Assembly (NCBI RefSeq): GCF_000471905.2
Contig: NW_006500065.1
Location: 43,419-107,418 of the forward strand
From: Amborella trichopoda
Lineage: Eukaryota > Streptophyta > Magnoliopsida > Amborellales > Amborellaceae
Direction of reading: 5' to 3'
DNA: 64,000 nt
Shown: one piece after another, positions 21,201-33,200 of the stretch
Layout of the letters: each line of letters begins with the position of its first letter
Numbering within the stretch: the stretch's first letter is position 1
Made by a program: the position numbers and the translations under genes
Notes under the pieces: generated by a model
Seen by the model: only the letters and a program-made list of their open reading frames with translations
Told to the model about the DNA's origin: nothing
Database searches by the model: none

Positions 21201-24200
21201 GGAAAGCAAGTCGCCTTCAGGGTGACGCGTATGCACATGCGAGAGATACCCCTATGCACTATAGGAGCTGTGGTCGAATCAGGTTTAGGTGACCTCGACT
21301 AGTCTCTAGGGAAGGACCTGTAATCCATATACTGAGATTGTTACTCTTTGGCTCACCGACCAGACTTTGGTGATCTGCTAATTAGCCCCTGTTTAGACTG
21401 TGGGTCATGAAAAACATTGGGTCGGTCTGATAAAGCAAGTGTGTCTGTAGTTCACAGTTGAAGGTGGAGTGCTCCATGATTGTTGATTCAATTCTTAAAC
21501 CATATGGATCTTTTTCCCATCAAATTAATTTAATTATATTTGTTTTATGATAGAAATTATTTTAGAATTATTATTTGAATTTTTATAAACCTCTGAATAT
21601 TTTATTTATAATTTTTGGATTTATAAATATAAAGATATTGATTTTACAATGGTTTAAATCTTCAAATAATATTCTAAAATTATTTTAGATTTTTGTAAAT
21701 ATAAATAAAATTTCATGGGGGCTTATTGTGCACATGGGCCTACCATATTGTAGGAGGTGGGGCCCATCAAGCTCCCACTAGGGTGGCACGCCCCACCCTC
21801 TTATTCTCTTCCTATTTTTTTGGGATATGGCTTGTGGCCATATAGTTGGAAGATGTTGATTTAATATTGACTTGATATATTTTTGAAAGATTTTGTGAAA
21901 GTATGAGAAGGCTTGTGCTATTTTATGGAATGCACAATATTTTGATTAGATAATTTTCTATTGATGGGAAAATGGTTTAGGAAAGGGGGCTAAGGGTTTA
22001 TGCACTTTTTATATTATTGATGGCCCATCTATAGAATGGATGACTCAGATCTCTCACCCTACAAGTCACCCTGATCAACGGTTCACATGCAATTTCACTA
22101 GAAGAGGCAAACTATGGGAAACCCTAAGAAATCCTAAACTCAATTTTTCACTATAAATAGGGGTGTATCCCCTCCTTATTCTCTACACTTTCTCTCTTCA
22201 CTCTCACATCTCTCTCTTCCCTCTCTAAGGGCACGCCCCACTCTCTCTCCTCTTCCTCTCTCTAGAACTCTCTCTCCTAGCCTATCTGTAGAGGGGCACG
22301 CCCCAACCCTAGGCCACCTCTTAAGTCTCTCTCTCTCATCTTGATTAAACCTAAGGGTTGGGTAATAGAGGATATGCTAAATTAGGTTCAAGGCTTGGGA
22401 GTTCTAAAAAGTTCCATAGTATAGTTTGGCTTAAACTTGCCTTCCCGGTTGAGATTGAAGCTAGGCCGTTGATCCCGCGCCATCGGATGGTGGTGACTCG
22501 GTGTGGGGTGTAATAAGCCCGGTTGAGGTAATCTCCAGCATTCTCTAGTTTTATTTTTTGCAATGTCATCTTTATAGTGAAAAATTGAGTTTAGGGTTTT
22601 CCATAATTTGCCTCTTCTAGGGAGATTGAATGTGAACCGTTCATCAGGGTGACTTGTGGGGTGAGAGATCTGAGCCATCTATTTTATAAATGAGCCATCA
22701 ACATTATGGAAGGTGCATGAACCCTTATCCCCCTTTCTTAAACCATTTTTCCATCAATAGAAAATTATCTAATTAAAATATTGTGCATTCCATAAAATAG
22801 TACAAGCCTTCTCATACTTTCATAAAATCTTTCAAAGATATATCAAGTCTATATTTAGTCAATATCTTTCAAAGATATAGCCACATGCTATATTCCAAAA
22901 AAATAGGAAGAGAATAGGGGGTGGGGCATGCCACCCTAGTGGGAGCTTGATTGGCCTCACCTCCTACAATATGGTGGGCCTATGTGCAAAATGGACCCCC
23001 ATGAAATTTTTTTATATTTAAAAAATCTAAAATAATTTTAAAATATTATTTGAATTTTTAAACCATTGTGAAATCAATATTTTTATATTTATAAACCCAA
23101 AAATTATAAATAAAATATCCAGGTTTATAAAAATTAAAATAAAAATTCTAAAATAATTTCTATCATAAAAGAAACATAATTAAATTAATTTGATGAGAAA
23201 ATAATCCATTTGGTTTAGGAATTGAATCAACAATCATGGGGCACTCCACTTTCAATTGTGGACTACAGACCACATTTGCTTTATCAGACCGACCCAGTGT
23301 TTCCCATGACCACAATCCAAACTGGGCCTCATTAGCTGGTCACCAAAGTCTGGTTGCTGAGCTAAGAGGTCGCAATCCCAGTCTGTGTATTATAGGTCCT
23401 CCTCTAGAGACGAGTCAATGTCACTTGGACTTGATGCGACCACAACTCCTATGGTGCATAAGGGTATCTCTCACACATGCATACGCTTCACCATGAAGGT
23501 GGCTTGTTTTCCCGAAACGGTCTATAATATGAATGCCGTTTGATGGTACATGGATGTGGCTTTGGCCCTCGTCTCTGTAGGCCACCATCACACACAAGGG
23601 TCACACAGTCCCTCGGCTCACTCATCCAGGCATACTCCGACCTCATCAAGGGGTGACACATTAGAACCCTTATCGGTTTATACTCTATGCCCAGGTAACA
23701 CGGGTTTTTCTCAACCGACTGGCCTAGACCTTCAAGCACAGTCTGGTATCTGTAAACACTTTTTGCCTAGTATAGTCCACGAGGGGCCACACTTCCACTG
23801 AGTTTATGTTCCACTGTATCAAATGTTTTTATTAAAAATACTCATAAGGCCTTTAATGGCCACACAAACCCAACATTTAATTGGACTATAGTGAAGGCTT
23901 GATTACCATCGTAAAAGTGCTACAATAATTTGATAGTTAAAGGTAGTGCTTATATTTGTATTAATGTAATGAATTGCTTAATATTATTATAATTTGTAAG
24001 AAGGACAAAAAGTTGAGCCAGGTCATGAATACTATGAAATGTTCTAGATGGTGGCTTGTTAATGAATAAGTGATATGTGTGTGTTTCAAAGATGGTGTTA
24101 CGGCTTGGGATCCTTTTACCTTCAATAAATGCTCATTGTTTAAAGTATTCCTTGTTATTTCTGTGTGCAATAAGAATGTGTTTTCTGTTGTTTGTGTCTA

Positions 24201-27200
24201 TTACGTTGGCTCTTTAATTTCATTCACTTTGAGGAACTCCCAGGTCACAGCTAATATGTACATCCTTATTGATCGTACTCTAGATTACATGAGGAAATGT
24301 GGTTCGCTGATTATTGATGATGTGATCAAATGATTGTTTGAATTTGTTGCTGTTGAGTGGAGAATTTTCTGGATTTGATATCTGTAAATGAAAGATTATA
24401 TGGGGGTTGGTGAAGCATACTCCAACTGGTGTACCTTGTCGATTTGAATCAAGTTATGTGGGTCTAGTTTTCCTTTGCATAAAATGGTTCATTGGCACAT
24501 CTATAATAGACAAAATACTGATGTGTTATGATATTGAGCTATGTAACAACCACAAGCATGCCACGTGCATTTGGGAGAATTCGACACACAAATACTCTAG
24601 ACACGTGTGTCGAGACACGAGGAATGGGAAATCTGGGTTGACATGCATGTTTGAAAATATTCATGTTTTGGATTCTCAGACTTGATGTATCTGCTATGTG
24701 GACAGGTTGGACAAACAAGACAATCATGTCTGTTTTTTGAAATACGTGGGTGCACATGTCTCATATTTGGATACAATATCATTTGTTTGGACCTTTGTAA
24801 ATTCATTATTGAAATTTCACAAATTAGAAGCATACACACACATGCATTCTATGGACTTGTACAATTGTGTCATATTCAACTTAAAGAATATATAGGTGCC
24901 TCAGATTCTTCAAACTCAAGTCACGCAAGGTTTCTCGCTAATTTCAAAACATTGGCCGCCCAGCTGTTTGGGTCGGCCCCACCGCCCTGCCTTGGGCCTA
25001 TGTGGTCGCCCATGGAGCCGCCCAGGTGGTTGCTTGGTGAAAGTTGGATAGGGTGAACTAGCACGTTATATGTAGTTTAAATTTTTTCTTTTCTCTACCA
25101 ATTAGAATACTTATAGAGGTCCAAATATTACAAAATAAACTCAAATTAAACAAAGATGAATTACAAAATCGATTCTCACTTGCTGCCACTTAATACAACT
25201 CTTTTATTTATTTATTGATAATTGTTAACATTTTTCAACCTTAGGGACCAGAGTGATGAACGTAGCATTGATGGATTTATTAAGAATCCCTCGCTGAAAG
25301 AACTCAGTGAAGAAATTCAAAAAATCTGACCGAAAGGTCTCCCAAAAGGACTTGAAGGGGGCCACTGGAAAACCGTCGGGCCCAGGGGCATTGTCTTTAG
25401 CAAGATTATCTAGAGCTATGATAATTTCCTCTTCGAGGAAAGGGCGCTCTAACCACGAGGCCTGTTCATCTGAGAGGGACAATAAATCCAGGTCGACCAT
25501 GGAAGGTTTAGGGCCGGAGGGAGCAGTATAAAGATTCTGGAAGTAAGAGATGATTGCTGCTTCAATCTCAGCCGGCTGTTTTAGGAGACGGTCGTTAACT
25601 TTGATGGAGGAGATAGTATTTTCTCTCTAGTATTTTCTCTCCTACGACAATTAGCAATCCTGTGGAAGAAACGGGTATTGTGGTCTCCAGTTTTAAGCCA
25701 GTTGACCCTAGATTTCTGATACCAATAGATCTCCTCCTTCTTCAGGGTAGAGAGGAAATCAAGTTTGGACTGGGTTCTGAGGTCAGCTTCCGGAGAAGAG
25801 AGAGGGCGGTATTCTTCAAGGCTATCCAAAACTTGAATTTTCTTTAGGAGGTCATTCTTGATAAGGTTATAATTTCATGGGATGGTCTCACTCCAGGACT
25901 TAAGGGCGGCCTTGAGTAACTGAAGTTTCGACTGGAGTCGAAGCCAGCTCTACCACTGACCTAGGTAGAAAAAGAAGTCCACCAGGAAGGTATCAAAGTG
26001 GAGAGGGATAGTTCTTGCATCCAAGCCAGCTCGAATCTAAACGGTTTAGGACCTCTGTTAATCGCAAAGGTAGACAAAAGGATGGGACAATGATCAGAAG
26101 TCGGTTTAGGAAAGTTAGGGCATGAGATCCAGGGAAGAACTCTTCCCAGTCCAAAGAAAGCAGGAACCTATCCAATTTAGAGAGGACGGGCTGAGAGGAA
26201 TGGTTTGATCAGGGAAACTTGTTACCTTGGAGGGGGATGTCAAGCAACTCGTTCCTAGAGATAAAGTTTGAAAAGTCCACCATCCCCGGAGATATACACG
26301 AGCTGGAATTATGCTCAAAAGACCATCAAATAGTATTAAAATCCCCACCCAGGCACCAAATAGGGTGGGGGAGAGACGCTACATAGTTGAGTTCAGACAA
26401 GAGGTGCGGTCTAATCGTGGAAGTGCATGGGCCGTAAACAGCCGTGAATTTCCATTCCAAGCCATCGAAAAGCCTTGACAGCAGGATAGAGACAGAGAAT
26501 TCCCCCACAAAGGAGGAAACAAGCGTGTGGTCAGAGGGTTCCCAGATAACCCAGATGCCCCCGGATGCCCCTACAGCGGGTAGAGCCACCCATTGGCAAC
26601 GGCGTCTACCCCAAATCTGACGAACTTGGAGTAGGCATGGTACAGGACACTTGGTTTTAGTAAGGGCAAGAATGAGGGGACAATGTTTGGAAGACAAGTT
26701 CTGGATGGCGGCCTTTTGTTCGGGTGACCCAAACCTCTGTTATTCCAAGAAATGATCTTCATGGAGAAGAAGAAGAGTGGAGGAGAGAGGCGATTCTGGG
26801 TGAACGCCTCAGAGCAGAAAGAGGGGGAGAGAAATAGGGCACTACGACAGAGGTCGGTCCTTGAACAGATAAGGAAGAGAAGAGGTTCAGAAGCTCCCTC
26901 TTCCCTTTGAAACCCACCTCCAAACGACTATGTGGATCGGCCAACATGAAGTGATGCGCCGAGCCTTCAGGGCCATCGTGTTGGAAGCCCATCACGAGGT
27001 AGATCTCTCAAATCCTTGCCAAGTCACGGTCTGGCCCATCACCATCGACCCCCTCATGAGCAGAGCCCATCAAGGGGGGAGAGATGGGCGTTGCAACAAT
27101 AGCATTTGGAGAGGGGAGTCCATCCCCGTCGACCCCCCCAACCACGTCCCTGGGCGAGGGGGGAGAGATGGGCTCCACTAGAATTCCATGGAGAGCCGCC

Positions 27201-30200
27201 TGTGGGGGTGGCGGGGAGAAAGAGGGGTACATGTCCGAGGGGAGGAGGGGGAGCACACTAAGAGGCGAATGAGAAGGGGTAAAGATAGCAGGAGGAGAAG
27301 GGAGGGACAAAGAGGAGGACGAGGAGGGGGAAGAAGGCGAGAGGTAACCAGGAAGAGGGAGGGGGTGCGATAGCGAGAGGGATCCAGGAGTGGCGGTAGT
27401 CCACAAGAAGGGGAAAGCGGGGGAGAAGTTTGGGTCAATGGAGGTGAGAATGGAGGGGGTGGGGAGGTAGGTAAGTAGGTGGGAAACAGAGACCGAATGG
27501 TGGGAGAGGCAGAAGGGTCCAAGGTAGTGGTGGTGGGAATGAACCCAATGGACCAAACAATGCTAGGGATAAGGCCTTGAGAAGGGTTGGGATCGAGGGA
27601 GGTGTGCGAGAGGTCCACTTCTTGGTAGGGGGGGAAAAGGTTCATCGAGACCAGGGTAGCAGGTGTGGAAGATCGGACGGCTGCAACGAAGCAAGGAGAA
27701 AGGCAGAGAGCAGGGAGAGTGACGAGCTAGAGAGAGAGGGACGATCAAGGGCCGATGAAAATGAGGACGAAACCGAAAAAAGGGGAGGGGAGAGGAGAGA
27801 AGAAGGGCCGCCAGTATGCGGGGAGCGCCACGCAGAACTCTAGAGAGGAGAGGGGGCAGAGGTGGGGGGCTTGGGGCCATCGACGGCGGTACCCCGAAGC
27901 AGAGGGGAGGGATAGGAAGGAGGGGGGACCGACGGGTGGGTTGGCTGCCTTTAGCCACCGCCAAAAATGGGGACCAAGGACGTCTGTTGCGTCGACGAGC
28001 TTTCTTCTCCACTAGAGTCCAGGAGTCTGGTTGAGCAACGGAAGGAGTAGGCAGACCCTTATTGGCGAGGAAATGAGGGGATGGGGGAGAGGCGAAAGAC
28101 CAAGAGGTCGAAATGGGGTAGAAGAGGTCGCCAACCTCTAACCACAGCAAGCTAAGAATGGTTATGGGTTCCAACATTTCGAGGAGGACACGAATCGATC
28201 CCAAAGGGAGAGATTCATTAGAAGTCCAATGGGTGGAAATGAAAGACCCGCATCTAGCAGCGAGGCTTCTGAAAGTATTAGGGGACCAGGCATTAAGAGG
28301 GATATTGAAGAAGGTAAGCCACACTCTGTTTTTTGAAGGACCCTTCCGAAAGTGGCCAGGCACACCGTGCACCGAAGAAGGTGAAGGGGACAGAACCCTG
28401 AAGCGCAAGGCTAGCGTCGGAAGAGGAGGGAAAGGAGAGAACGAATTCGCCATTAGAGAGGCACCTACAACTGAGATTAGGATCCCCCCAGTGTTTCTGC
28501 GCCACCTTCTCAATGCCTCTTACATCTCGGCGAGCAGGGTGGAAACTCCTTATGAGGGACGCAAGGAGTTTGGGGTCGGTCTTCTCGACATCGACCTTAG
28601 GGACAAAGATACAAAAGGTGATGCAAGGGGACCTAACCGCAAGAGGAGGGATCTCTGGTGGTTTCACAGGTGAGTTCAGGGGTAGAGAAGAGTTAGGCTT
28701 ACGCAAAGCAGTTACCTGAGAGAAAGAAGCCTTGAAGGAGGCGGGGGGTAAGAGGAGATCGAAGAAGAGAGAGGTGGGGGAGGGGGTTTGGGGTAAAGGT
28801 TGTAGATGGCATTCCAGCTACGCGAGAGATGAGGGCGAAAGGGGGGGGGGGCGATGAGAGAGGAAATGAGTGAAATGTCGCAGAAGAGGAGCAGGACGAC
28901 GCTTACCCATCAGTCCATTCACTTTCTCACAAATCATGTCATTTTGACTAGGGCTTTTGTTGATAATACAACTCTTTTATTTCAATTATAAAAATGACAT
29001 AAGACTTATATAGGAAGAAGAAACACGAACTGCATAAACAGAAAATATGGTGCTGGAAGATTACCTCAACAGGACTTGATACACCCACTTTGGATCTCCT
29101 CCTCCGATGGCACACGAGATCAAGGTCTTTCTCAGATCTTACGAATATGGGAAGCCTAGGCTAGAAACTCTTCAATGTTGAGAGCAATATGGAACAAGAT
29201 CAAGACCTTAAGACTATGTCCATGGGACGTGCCCCTTTGGCTCCTATGGTTGGGGAGTGGCCCTCTTTTCTTTGTGTAATTTTTCTAAGTGTAAGAGAGA
29301 TGATAGAGAGATTAGAGAGGTCAGAGAGAGAGAGAAGGGCATGAGGTTCTTTGTGGAGAGAGAGAGACTTAGGTGTGTCTTTTTGGGCCCTCACAATGAG
29401 ACTATGTATAGACTCATGCTTAGGGTTCAGGTTTCTACGGTTAGCCATCCTTATGGAGATTAGATCTTGGCCATTGGAGACCTATTGGGTGAGAGATTTT
29501 AGCCTTACCATCTATAGATCAACCATCATGATCTAAAGGAAGGTGCTAGAATCTTATCATTCAGCTTTCTTAATCGAATTCCATCAAATATATGGTGTAG
29601 AGAAAATTCAACGCTCTTTCCCTTTATTTTCTCAATTCTCTTACACATGCATCTTTGAAAAGTCAAAATATGTTTCAATCACAAAACAATTCCTTTTTGA
29701 TCAATTTGATTGAATGACATCTTGCATGCCTCATCAAAATAGAAGGAGAGTGCACCATGTGGGGTGTGCCACCAATGGAGGCCCAAAGTGGGCCCCACGC
29801 ACCTCCCTACATGTTATATTCTAGTGCAGCCCATGGAGTATAATGGGACCCATGTGTTTTATTAATTTTAAAATAATGAAAATGATTTCTAGAAATCATT
29901 TACTATTTTATTTTTCTCTCTGAATTATTAATTACTGAAAATTCAATTTAAGCCTATTTATAAATTCATTTTTTCAAAAATAAAATATCCAGAGACTTCT
30001 TAAAGTTCATTTTATTAATCTAAAAATCATTTATAGTCAAATTAATTATTTTTAAATTAATTTGATAGGATTCGGAGCCAACTATGTTAAGGAAAAAGCA
30101 AAATTAATAAAGCACTCCATGTTTTACTAGAGACCATAAACCATGTCCACTTTTTTAAACTGATCCAATAGTTCCCATGACCTATAGTCCATCACAAGGG

Positions 30201-33200
30201 TTCATGATTGGGCTACCAAAGTTGGCCAATAGGCGAGAGGACTCAATCTTAGTCTATGGATTACAGGTTCCCTCTAGGGAGAAGTTCTAGGTCACACAGA
30301 CCTGTGCACACATATCACAATTGGTGCATGGGGTTTATTTCTTGCACATGCATACACATTACCCTCAATGATGCTTTGCTTTTTGATATGGCTATCATGT
30401 GTACATGCCGCGTGATGGTCAGGTATCTTAGGGTTTTAGTATTCAACTGGCCTAGCTCGTCAAACTTGGTTTGAGTTTTGGCAACAATATTGCCAACCTC
30501 TATCCTTTTGGACCATACTCCCACTGGAGTTCGTTGTTCCACTATAATAAAAATGGTTACATGCTCTCATAAGGCCTTTAAATGGGCACAAAAAACCCAA
30601 TACTTAGTACTCGCCTAGAGCCCTTTTGGTAACGGCTAAAATTACCCTCGCCAAAAGGGCAAGCAATGTAATTTCCCTCTACAAAAGGAGGATAATATTT
30701 GGGGGGGCACTTGGGCCCCCCCCCCGAAAAACCTAACTTCTTCCCCAAAAGTACTTTTCTAGCTTAAAATAGAGTTTTTTTTTGAGGATTTAATTCTAAT
30801 TCAAACTTTTCAATTTCTTGTGTAATCGAAAGGCATTTGACTCGGAATGTTTTGAGGATTAAAGTGGTTGCCAAAGAGAGCTTTTGGCAACCAAAAGTGA
30901 CCGATTCAAGCCTACTCCAATTGGTGTTTGAAAGTTTAGTAAATTTAGTTATTTATGTTTAGGGTTTCGCATTTCTCTTGAGTACTATGTTATGTTATGC
31001 TTTTTTATCATTTTCTTGTGTTTGTTTTTGAAGTTTGGCCTTCCATTTATTATGAAATTTCATGAGTCTCCTCCCCCCCCCCCCACCTCGATCTTCTCGT
31101 ATCCATGCACTTGTAACATTGAGATTGAGTATTTTCCAGAACTATGTATTAATATGTTATGTGTAAAGTTGGAAGAATCTAGACCACTCTTTGTATTAGA
31201 CAGTCAAAGAAGAATCCAAGCAAAAATCGATCTTTCCCAAACCTTAAAACAAGAAGAGATCTACTGGTATCGGAGATCGAGGATCAAATGGCTGAAACAG
31301 GGAGACCGTAATACGGCCTTCTTCCATAAGACGACCAGTTCTAGATGAAGAGGAAACTTTATCACATAAATCACTGTTGGCCCCCAAACTTTCACTAACC
31401 CTAACCACATTATCCGTCTTTTTATTAGATTCTTCTCTAACCTCTTCTCTAAGCTCATCCACCCCTGCCATCTGTTAGGAAACTTACCATTCAGAGCAAT
31501 CTCTCCTGAAGATGCCGCCACCATACAGAGGCCTTTCTCTTTAGGAAAGCTACCTTCGATCTTCCAAAAGACAAAGCCCCTGGACCAGATGGATTCCCTA
31601 TTGCCTTGTTTCAAAATCTTTGGGGTAGTACAGTCCCAGATCTCTTAGCATTTTTTGAAGAATTCTTCCTTAAAGGCAGAAGCAACTCGGCACGTAAGTG
31701 TACATTTTTAGCTCTGATCCCCAAAGTAGAAGGTGCCCATAGGATGAAGGAATTTCGCGCATTGAATTCTTCATATAAAATCTTAGCAAAAGTGTTAGCT
31801 ACAAGGCTTCAACAGGTCCTCTCTTTCATTATCTCCCTTTCTTAGTCGGCCTTTGTCTCTGATCGACAAATCCTCGATGGGGCCCTCACTGCTCACGAGG
31901 CCATTCATTCGAGATCCCTTTCTCGACAACAAGGCCTTGTTATTAAGTTAGACTGGGAGAAGGCCTATGATATGGTAGATTGAGGTATCCTAGATGCCGT
32001 CCAAGCTAGGATGGGCTTTAGCTCAACTTGGAGGAAATGGATATCTGAGTGCATAACTAACCCTTCTTTCTCCATCTTAATTAATGGATCACCTGAAGCC
32101 TTCTTCTAAGCACAGAGAGGACATAGTCCCTTGTCACCCTTCCTTTTCACACTTATAGGTGAGCTCTTCAGTCAGTCGATCTCAAGATTTTATGCCGATG
32201 GGTCTCTCTCGGGCTTCAAAACTTCACCCTCTGGTCCCACAATCTCTCACCTCCTCTATGCTGACAATACACTCAATTTCTGTGATGCCAAATCCAACTC
32301 AAGTGGATAACCTTTGGCGGTTCTTGAGAACTTTCGAATTGCTCACTGGAATGAACGTAAACCTTTCTAAGACCAAAATGATGAGCAGTCCTTCTTAGTT
32401 TGGCTTCCCGTTTAGGTTGTGCCATAGAAACTTTACCGTCTTCTTATCTAGGCCTTGCCCTTTGCATAGGAAAACCTAAGAAAAACATGTGGGATAACCT
32501 CATAGAGAGATTCACATAGAAATTTGCCTCTTGAAAAGGCTTATACCTTTCATTTGGGGGTAGAATTACTCTAATCTGAGCAACTTTAGCCAGCATTCCC
32601 ATTTACTACATGTCAATGTTTCAAATCCCATTCTCGGTCATCCCAAAAATTAGAAAAACTCATGAGAGATTTCTATGGACTGGGGTTGATGACACCAAGA
32701 AAATCCATTTAGTGGCTTGGGATATTGTCTGTACTCCAAAGGTTTTCAGTGGTCTAGGAATTAAAAATCTTAGAATCATGAATAGGCAAGTGGTGGTGGA
32801 AATTCTCTTCCCCCCAACCCCCTACTTTGGAAAGAAGTTGTTCAAGCAAAATATGAAATGAACGGCACTAATTGGTTGCTTAGATCCCCTCCACACAGAT
32901 CCTCAGGAGCTTGGAAAAGCATATCCTCCATTAGATCTGAGTCCATAACCAGAACTCGATTACGGTTAGGCAATAGTCTGAGAATTAAGTTATGGACTGA
33001 TACTTGGATAGGATCTTCTCCACTTTCCCTAACCTTCCCCTTTGTTTTCCTTATTGCTCGCGACCCAACGGCTCTTATCACCGACTATGCATCTTTCACT
33101 GGCTCCACTTTCGTCTGGACACCAATATTTAGATGAAACCTAAGTGAACAAGAATCCTCCACCCGTATTTCCCTCTTTCAAACCTTAGAGAGCTGCTTTA

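Larger units (their letters stand above)
25210..28963 (-). mobile_element. L1-type LINE-A, antisense, 3'-truncated, 19-bp TSD
   Basis: The element is bounded by the same 19 bases, TAATACAACTCTTTTATTT, at 25,191-25,209 and 28,964-28,982. On the minus strand it has ORF1, an apurinic endonuclease, the linker and only the start of the reverse transcriptase. The coding homology stops after LVPKVEK and is followed by an ATAAATAAATAAA tail and the target duplication. The RT palm, zinc-finger and RNase H regions, normally the last part to be lost, are absent. Confidence 0.85.

Noticed and set aside
24560-24900. Homology between ACGTG-rich patches at 24.6 kb and 51.1 kb
   Set aside because: They share only short words (ACACGTG, ATGCATG) and not a consistent order.
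27178-28706. A long proline- and serine-rich protein gene on the minus strand
   Set aside because: It lies inside the target-duplication-bounded LINE-A and carries DUF4283-like sequence, so it is LINE ORF1. The plus-strand arginine-rich frames there are its shadows.
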